Shown piece by piece: positions 59,657 to 64,000 of a stretch of DNA of 64,000 nucleotides. The translations under genes were made by a program, and so were the position numbers. How positions within the stretch are numbered: position 1 is the stretch's first letter; the number at the start of each line of letters is the position of its first letter. The notes beneath the pieces were generated by a model that did no database searches, was not told the DNA's origin, and saw nothing but the letters and a program-made list of their open reading frames with translations. Origin of the DNA: DASUPK01 sp963804595 (GTDB lineage: Bacteria > Actinomycetota > Thermoleophilia > Solirubrobacterales > 70-9); contig CAWDQZ010000004.1 in the NCBI GenBank assembly GCA_963804595.1, positions 1-64,000 of the forward strand, in the 5' to 3' direction.

Positions 59657-61717
59657 GTGACTGTGAGAAGTGCGTCCGAGTCGATCGGCAGCCAACACTT
59701 GAGGCTGACGTCGTGTCCGATCTGCGGCGATCCAATCGAGACGGTGGTCGACAGTGAGAATTGCCCGGGCTGCGACCAGCGCGCCCGAACCCGCAGCCTC
59801 GGGCCAGTCATGGAGGAGATCGTCTGGCCCGCGATGGACAAGTCGCTCGCCGCCAGCGCTCCGATTCTCGCCTTCGCCACGAGCCCCAGCGAGCGCAAGC
59901 TGATCGACCATGGAATCGGGATCGAAGCCGTCTCCCTGTACGGGAGTTACGGCGCGGATAACCAGCAGGGTGTGGACGTGCGAGACCTCCACGAGTTCGA
60001 GAGCGCATCGTTCTGCGGGGCGTACGCGATCCTCCTTTTCGATTACTTCCTGGAGCACGAGCAGGCCCTGAGCGAACTTGCCCGGGTGATCGCGCCGGGG
60101 GGGATGTTCTTCACTCACATCGGCCCGGACCGGATCGAGGACGGCGCGGCGTCTCCTTGGTCGCACAGCGGGATTGACGCCCGCCCCGGGTACTTCGACT
60201 ATCTGCCCGAGAGCCACGGATTGCTGGACATCAGAGTCGGCCGGCGATGGCTGGTCGAGGCGATCGGGCGAACCGGTTTCGATCCCACGCACGTCTACGT
60301 CGACGACGTGCCGACCGGCATGGTCCACGAATGGTTCGTTGGCCGCCGAAAGCCCGTTGGAGGGACAGGAGGCTCGCGCGGCCTTCGACGCCTTGGCCGC
60401 GCTGCGACCTCGTTGCAGTTGCGCATGCGACGGTCAAGACATCGTCCCGGCGCGGGATCCGACCCGCCCAAGGCGCGGACCGCGACCCGCCGTCGGGACG
60501 ACGAGGTCGTCCAATCGGTTCCTGTTGATTCAGCCTTCGGTTTCTCGCGCGTGGTGGTCCGCTGGACGCTCCCGAGCGCTGCCAAGACCGGTCGGTTCGG
60601 CGAGCACGTCTGGGACGAACTCAATCAGGAGAGCACACCGACGGTGATCGTCGTCTACTCGGACGGTGTCGCCGTCTCCGAGGACAACGGCTTCGAGTGG
60701 CGGCACGTCTCCCTCCCGGACGTCAAGGGACTGAACGTCCGGAGCTGCTTCACCACTTCGCGAGGAACCCACCTGTTGCACGCCATCGATGAACCCGGCG
60801 AGAACCTGGTGCTTCTGCGCTTCTCCGGTGACTGGAGCCTCCTCGACCGCCAGGAGCTGGCCCGGTCGAGTTGGCACGCCCGAGGCGCGATCGGCGAGAG
60901 GAACGGCGTGATCATGTTCGCCGAGTACCCCGACAACGTCAACAAGTACAGGCTCGCTCGGGGAGAGGAGCTGGGTCCGGATGACGAGCTGCCGTTGAGC
61001 GCCCGCGTCTACCGCTCCACCGATGACGGCGAGACCTGGAACATCGCCTTCGAGAAGGGCTGGGACGAGATCCGGCACTTCCACACCCTGGTCCCGGATC
61101 CCTACGAGGCAGGTCTGTGGTGGCTGAGCTCGGGCGATCGCCAGAACGAGTGCCGGGTCTGGCGCTCGGCGGACGACGGACTCAACTGGCAGGAGGCGAC
61201 GAATCCAGAGCCGAGCGTCGAGCTCGGGCCTGCCCAGCACCTGGCGCGGGCCTGTCATCGCCAGACAGACGTCTACATCACCAAGGACGCCCTCTTCTGG
61301 GGAGCTGACGACTGGCTCGGCGGGGCGTCGGGCGAGCTTGAGGACCTGCTCGGTCGGCGGACTGGTGCGCGCTTCTTCGTCAGTCCGAAGGGGGAGAGGC
61401 TCGATCCGAAGTTGGTGGGATGGGCCGGCAACCCCGTCCGCACGATCACCGACGTGGGCGAGGCGCTGATCGCGACGACCGAGGCCAAGCACGTGAGCCG
61501 GATCGGGAACCCACAGGTGTTCCTGATCAGCAAGGCCGATTTCGGTCTTTCGACCGAGCTCTTCCGTGCTCCCAACTTTCGCGACAACGGCTCCGGCTTC
61601 ACCTACTCGCGCGCCAGCAGGGCGGCGCTCGACGGTGTCTTCTATTCGCATCGCAGCGAGAAGGACGTCTTCGATCGCCCCGGCGGCATCCTTCGCTGGC
61701 AGGTGGAGTTCTTCTAG
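59657..61717 (+). CDS. Zinc-ribbon methyltransferase fused to Asp-box beta-propeller
   Basis: 686 residues from GTG. Residues 1-240 form a methyltransferase-like domain with an N-terminal CPIC...CPGC zinc pair and the text LFDYFLEHEQALSELARVIAPGGMFFTHIGPD (motif around a D/E-H). A basic linker follows. Residues ~300-686 form a sialidase-like propeller with Asp boxes VYRSTDDGETW and VWRSADDGLNW. Such a fusion is unfamiliar to me; the two parts may act on the same glycan. There is no signal peptide, so the propeller is probably cytoplasmic. Convergent with the next methyltransferase; their stops share CTAG. Confidence 0.72.
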   Translation: MTVRSASESIGSQHLRLTSCPICGDPIETVVDSENCPGCDQRARTRSLGPVMEEIVWPAMDKSLAASAPILAFATSPSERKLIDHGIGIEAVSLYGSYGADNQQGVDVRDLHEFESASFCGAYAILLFDYFLEHEQALSELARVIAPGGMFFTHIGPDRIEDGAASPWSHSGIDARPGYFDYLPESHGLLDIRVGRRWLVEAIGRTGFDPTHVYVDDVPTGMVHEWFVGRRKPVGGTGGSRGLRRLGRAATSLQLRMRRSRHRPGAGSDPPKARTATRRRDDEVVQSVPVDSAFGFSRVVVRWTLPSAAKTGRFGEHVWDELNQESTPTVIVVYSDGVAVSEDNGFEWRHVSLPDVKGLNVRSCFTTSRGTHLLHAIDEPGENLVLLRFSGDWSLLDRQELARSSWHARGAIGERNGVIMFAEYPDNVNKYRLARGEELGPDDELPLSARVYRSTDDGETWNIAFEKGWDEIRHFHTLVPDPYEAGLWWLSSGDRQNECRVWRSADDGLNWQEATNPEPSVELGPAQHLARACHRQTDVYITKDALFWGADDWLGGASGELEDLLGRRTGARFFVSPKGERLDPKLVGWAGNPVRTITDVGEALIATTEAKHVSRIGNPQVFLISKADFGLSTELFRAPNFRDNGSGFTYSRASRAALDGVFYSHRSEKDVFDRPGGILRWQVEFF

Positions 61718-62667
61718 CCGGCGGCCCGCTCGGCGGCGATCGACTCATCCAGCGCTCGCTGCCGTTCGAGGTAGCCCAGTTCGGGCAGTTCGCGCTGTGC
61801 TCGCCCCTTGCCTCTCCGCCCCCGGCGCTCCTTCTCGAGCACCAGGGTGGCGAAGTCGGTCTCGAGGTCCAGCGCCGGATAGCGCCCGAGCACGTCCTCG
61901 AAGCGCAGGTAGAAGCCGGCGTCGATCGGAACCACGCGCCGGTTGAGCCGGACGACCCGAAGGCCGACCTCGTCCGCGCTCTGTACGTAGCCGCCGATCG
62001 TCATCCGGTTCACCCAGGCGAAGGGGACGTTGCCGCGGCCCTGCGCCCGCTTGTAGTAGGCCTTGCAGACCGCGTCGTCGAAGAGCAGATGCGGCCAGGG
62101 GAAGGGAACCTCGTTGTAGCGGTGGGACGCGGAGGGGCCCCGGTAGAGGTTGAAGTAGAGCCAGGCGCGGCCTCCCGGCACCAGCACGCGGTGGATCGCC
62201 GCCAGCATCTGGATCGGGCGCGAGACGTGCTCCAGGACCGCGCCCGAGATCACGAAGTCGACGCTCTCGGCGTCGACCACGTCGTCGACCGACATGTCCG
62301 CCTCGATCAGCTTGACCCGCGGGTCGGTGTGCTCGGACCAGGTTTCGTAGCGCCTCGGGTCCACACCGATCGCCTGGCGGGCGCCGCCGAGCTCCGGCAG
62401 CAGGGCCGGAAGCCAGCCGTGCCCACAACCGAGGTCGAGGACCACCATGTCCTGGAAATCCCGATGGAGTTGGCCCTGGATCACCCTGATCCGTGCCTCG
62501 GCCTTCTCGCGCTGGCTCTTCTGATCGCGCTGGATCGGCTTGGTCCGCAGCGGCCGCTCCCGATACTCGGACACCAGCTGCTCGAACAGCTCCAGATCGA
62601 AAGGACTGCTGTAACCAGCCGCTGCAGCGGACGACGCCACGTTCTCAGCTGCCTGCTCGGCGGCCAT
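61714..62667 (-). CDS. SAM-dependent class I methyltransferase
   Basis: 317 residues. Motif I VVLDLGCGHGWLPALLPELG, strand 2 AIGVDPRRYETW, motif II SVDFVISGAVLEHV and HRVLVPGGRAWLYFNLYRG, the Methyltransf_11/UbiE-like pattern. A long basic C-terminal end (KERRGRRGKGRAQRELPE) follows. Neighbours are glycan genes, so a glycan or lipid target is plausible but not shown. Divergent from the heparinase gene with 42 bases between starts. Confidence 0.85.
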   Translation of the reverse strand: MAAEQAAENVASSAAAAGYSSPFDLELFEQLVSEYRERPLRTKPIQRDQKSQREKAEARIRVIQGQLHRDFQDMVVLDLGCGHGWLPALLPELGGARQAIGVDPRRYETWSEHTDPRVKLIEADMSVDDVVDAESVDFVISGAVLEHVSRPIQMLAAIHRVLVPGGRAWLYFNLYRGPSASHRYNEVPFPWPHLLFDDAVCKAYYKRAQGRGNVPFAWVNRMTIGGYVQSADEVGLRVVRLNRRVVPIDAGFYLRFEDVLGRYPALDLETDFATLVLEKERRGRRGKGRAQRELPELGYLERQRALDESIAAERAAG

Positions 62668-62709
62668 CGGGGGCAGACAGGGTACAAGCGTCCGTTAACC
62701 TCGCCGCGA

Positions 62710-64000
62710 ATGGGCCTGTTCCGTCGTTCCGGCACCTCGACTCTCGGGGAATTCGAGGTGGAGGCCTTCCGCGCAGAACGCCTGCAGCAGCCGCTGCGCC
62801 AATACGAGGCCCTGCTTTCGAGCGATCGCTGGGCCGACCGATTCGTGGATGAGGTCGAGCGGACCTTGACGGAGGGCTGGAAGCGCGGCGGCCTTCCGCG
62901 AGTGAAGGTGGAGCCGCCGGTCGCCTGGGGCGAGCTCTGCGCGTCGAACCGCAGCTGGCAGTTCCACCTGCAGGCCTGGGAGCCGATGTCCCTGGTGCTG
63001 TCCGCCTACGACCACCTGGGCGAGCAGCGCTACATCGACTACTGCCTGGGGCTCGCCCTGGACTGGATCACCCAGTACCCCGACCCGAGCGTCGACGGCG
63101 ACTTCGCCTGGTACGACATGGCGATCGGCCTGCGGGCCTACCGCCTCGGCTACCTGCTCGATGTGGTCAGTCGCGACCCGGAGGTCGAGGACTCATCGAT
63201 CGAGGCGCTGGCGAAGGCCGCGGTGGTCCACGCGCAGGCTCTGGCGCCGGAGGAAGGGTTCAGGGCGCACAACAACCACGGGCTCTACCAGGCGGCGGGT
63301 CAGGTCGCCCTGGCGCGCCGCTTCCCCGAGCTGCCGACGATGGGAGCGGCGTTGGACCAGGGACAGGAGCGGCTGGGGCGCATGATCCGCGCCCAATTCG
63401 CCGAGGACGGCGTCCACCGCGAGCACTCGCCCGGCTACCACTACCTGCTGCTCGACACGCTCGAGCGGCTGCTCGTCTGCGATCTGATCGAGGACCCCCA
63501 GGTGAGAGAGCTCGGTGGGAGGGCGGAGGAGGTGATGGCCTGGTTCGCGATGCCGAACCGCCGGATTCCGATGATCGGCGATACGTCCGTGCGGATCATT
63601 CACCACGAGCCCTTCGACACCTCCTCCAACGACGCGCTCCGCTTCGTCGCCACCGGTGGCGAGTCGGGCGCACCGCCGAAGAACCGGCTTCAGGCCTATC
63701 CGATCTCGGGTTACGTCGTGATGCGCGACCGCTGGCCCGAGGGGCCGGACGACTTCGCCGACTGCTCGTATCTGATGCAGATCGCCGCCTTCGAGTCATA
63801 CGCCCACAAGCACGCGGATGACTTCTCGTTCGTCTGGTACGACCGGCGGATGGAGCTGGTGGCCGATTCCGGGCGCTACGGCTACCTCGGCCAGACGGAG
63901 CCGAACTCGGAGCTCGCCCGGCAGGGGTTCATGTACTCCGACCCGAACCGGGTCTACGTGGAGACGACTCGAGCTCACAACACGGTGGAGATCGACGGCC
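62710..64000 (+). CDS. Heparinase II/III-like polysaccharide lyase (3' end outside window)
   Basis: At least 430 residues from ATG 62710, open to the window edge and so not terminated here. The N-terminal part is an all-helical (alpha/alpha) toroid (RSWQFHLQAWEPMSLVLSAYDHLG, FAWYDMAIGLRAYRLGYLLD, NNHGLYQAAGQVALARRFPEL, EHSPGYHYLLLDTLERLL). The C-terminal part begins SYLMQIAAFESYAHKHADDFSFVWYDRRMELVADSGRYGY, the heparinase II/III-type H-x-H-x-D sequence. These enzymes cleave uronic-acid glycans by elimination. It lies in the surface-glycan locus. No signal peptide is seen at the start. Confidence 0.82.
   Translation, partial: MGLFRRSGTSTLGEFEVEAFRAERLQQPLRQYEALLSSDRWADRFVDEVERTLTEGWKRGGLPRVKVEPPVAWGELCASNRSWQFHLQAWEPMSLVLSAYDHLGEQRYIDYCLGLALDWITQYPDPSVDGDFAWYDMAIGLRAYRLGYLLDVVSRDPEVEDSSIEALAKAAVVHAQALAPEEGFRAHNNHGLYQAAGQVALARRFPELPTMGAALDQGQERLGRMIRAQFAEDGVHREHSPGYHYLLLDTLERLLVCDLIEDPQVRELGGRAEEVMAWFAMPNRRIPMIGDTSVRIIHHEPFDTSSNDALRFVATGGESGAPPKNRLQAYPISGYVVMRDRWPEGPDDFADCSYLMQIAAFESYAHKHADDFSFVWYDRRMELVADSGRYGYLGQTEPNSELARQGFMYSDPNRVYVETTRAHNTVEIDG

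Overview
The window is chromosomal DNA from a high-GC bacterium. The gene content suggests a soil actinobacterium of class Thermoleophilia (Solirubrobacterales-like): several NTF2-like proteins starting MSEENVE, a zinc-ribbon/kinase-like/ATPase/class III cyclase protein, a DUF7144 protein, GTG starts, and an SRP RNA that looks like the large bacterial type. This placement is inference from gene content; no rRNA or marker tree is available here. Many otherwise well-conserved genes carry one or more single-base frame changes, so the sequence may be an under-polished long-read assembly. I report such genes as frameshifted CDS unless other decay is visible.

Layout. 0-9.5 kb: cydAB (cytochrome bd oxidase), a DUF6544-like protein, a YpfJ-type metallopeptidase, a ~1,440-residue signalling protein and an NlpC/P60 hydrolase. 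9.5-24.4 kb: a large membrane protein, UspA, a PQQ-type beta-propeller, small membrane proteins, a K+ channel, a fused ABC exporter, a subtilisin, TadA, PncB and a phosphotriesterase-like hydrolase. 24.4-34.0 kb is an accessory region. It begins at tRNA-Ser(CGA) with a decayed tyrosine integrase immediately downstream. It holds five NTF2/SnoaL-like genes, one of them broken, with a sixth at 16.3 kb. It also holds a decayed ELWRSDGT-repeat gene, small secreted or membrane proteins, and a dispersed twin-hairpin repeat that lies in the gaps between them. 34-54 kb: housekeeping and metabolic genes, including a membrane flippase-like protein, a PfkB kinase, an operon of SDR, nicotinamidase and ATP-dependent DNA ligase, Zn-alcohol dehydrogenase, GST, YqgE, TreT-like glycosyltransferase, an ECF sigma/anti-sigma pair, an MMPL exporter, PdxH, a TetR gene with two near-identical palindromes at its start, an ECF42-type sigma with its DGPF partner, a PilB/GspE ATPase and a UDP-glycosyltransferase. 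54-64 kb: SRP RNA, then a surface-polysaccharide locus. This locus comprises a four-gene overlapping operon (glycosyltransferase, NodB-like deacetylase, methyltransferase, flippase), a methyltransferase/Asp-box fusion, another methyltransferase, and a heparinase II/III-like gene that runs off the window.

The most unusual signals are four. (1) A twin-hairpin repeat in 26.6-34.0 kb with compensatory stem changes, often directly after stop codons of NTF2-like genes. (2) A conserved 19-base upstream cassette carrying a -10-like GATACT nine bases before the ATG of these genes, which suggests leaderless transcription. (3) Three copies of an exactly 46-bp nested palindrome with CGAACGTCCC arms. (4) A pair of 15-bp palindromes, the second covering the start codon of a TetR gene. 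PncB and PncA together would supply the Preiss-Handler entry into NAD.
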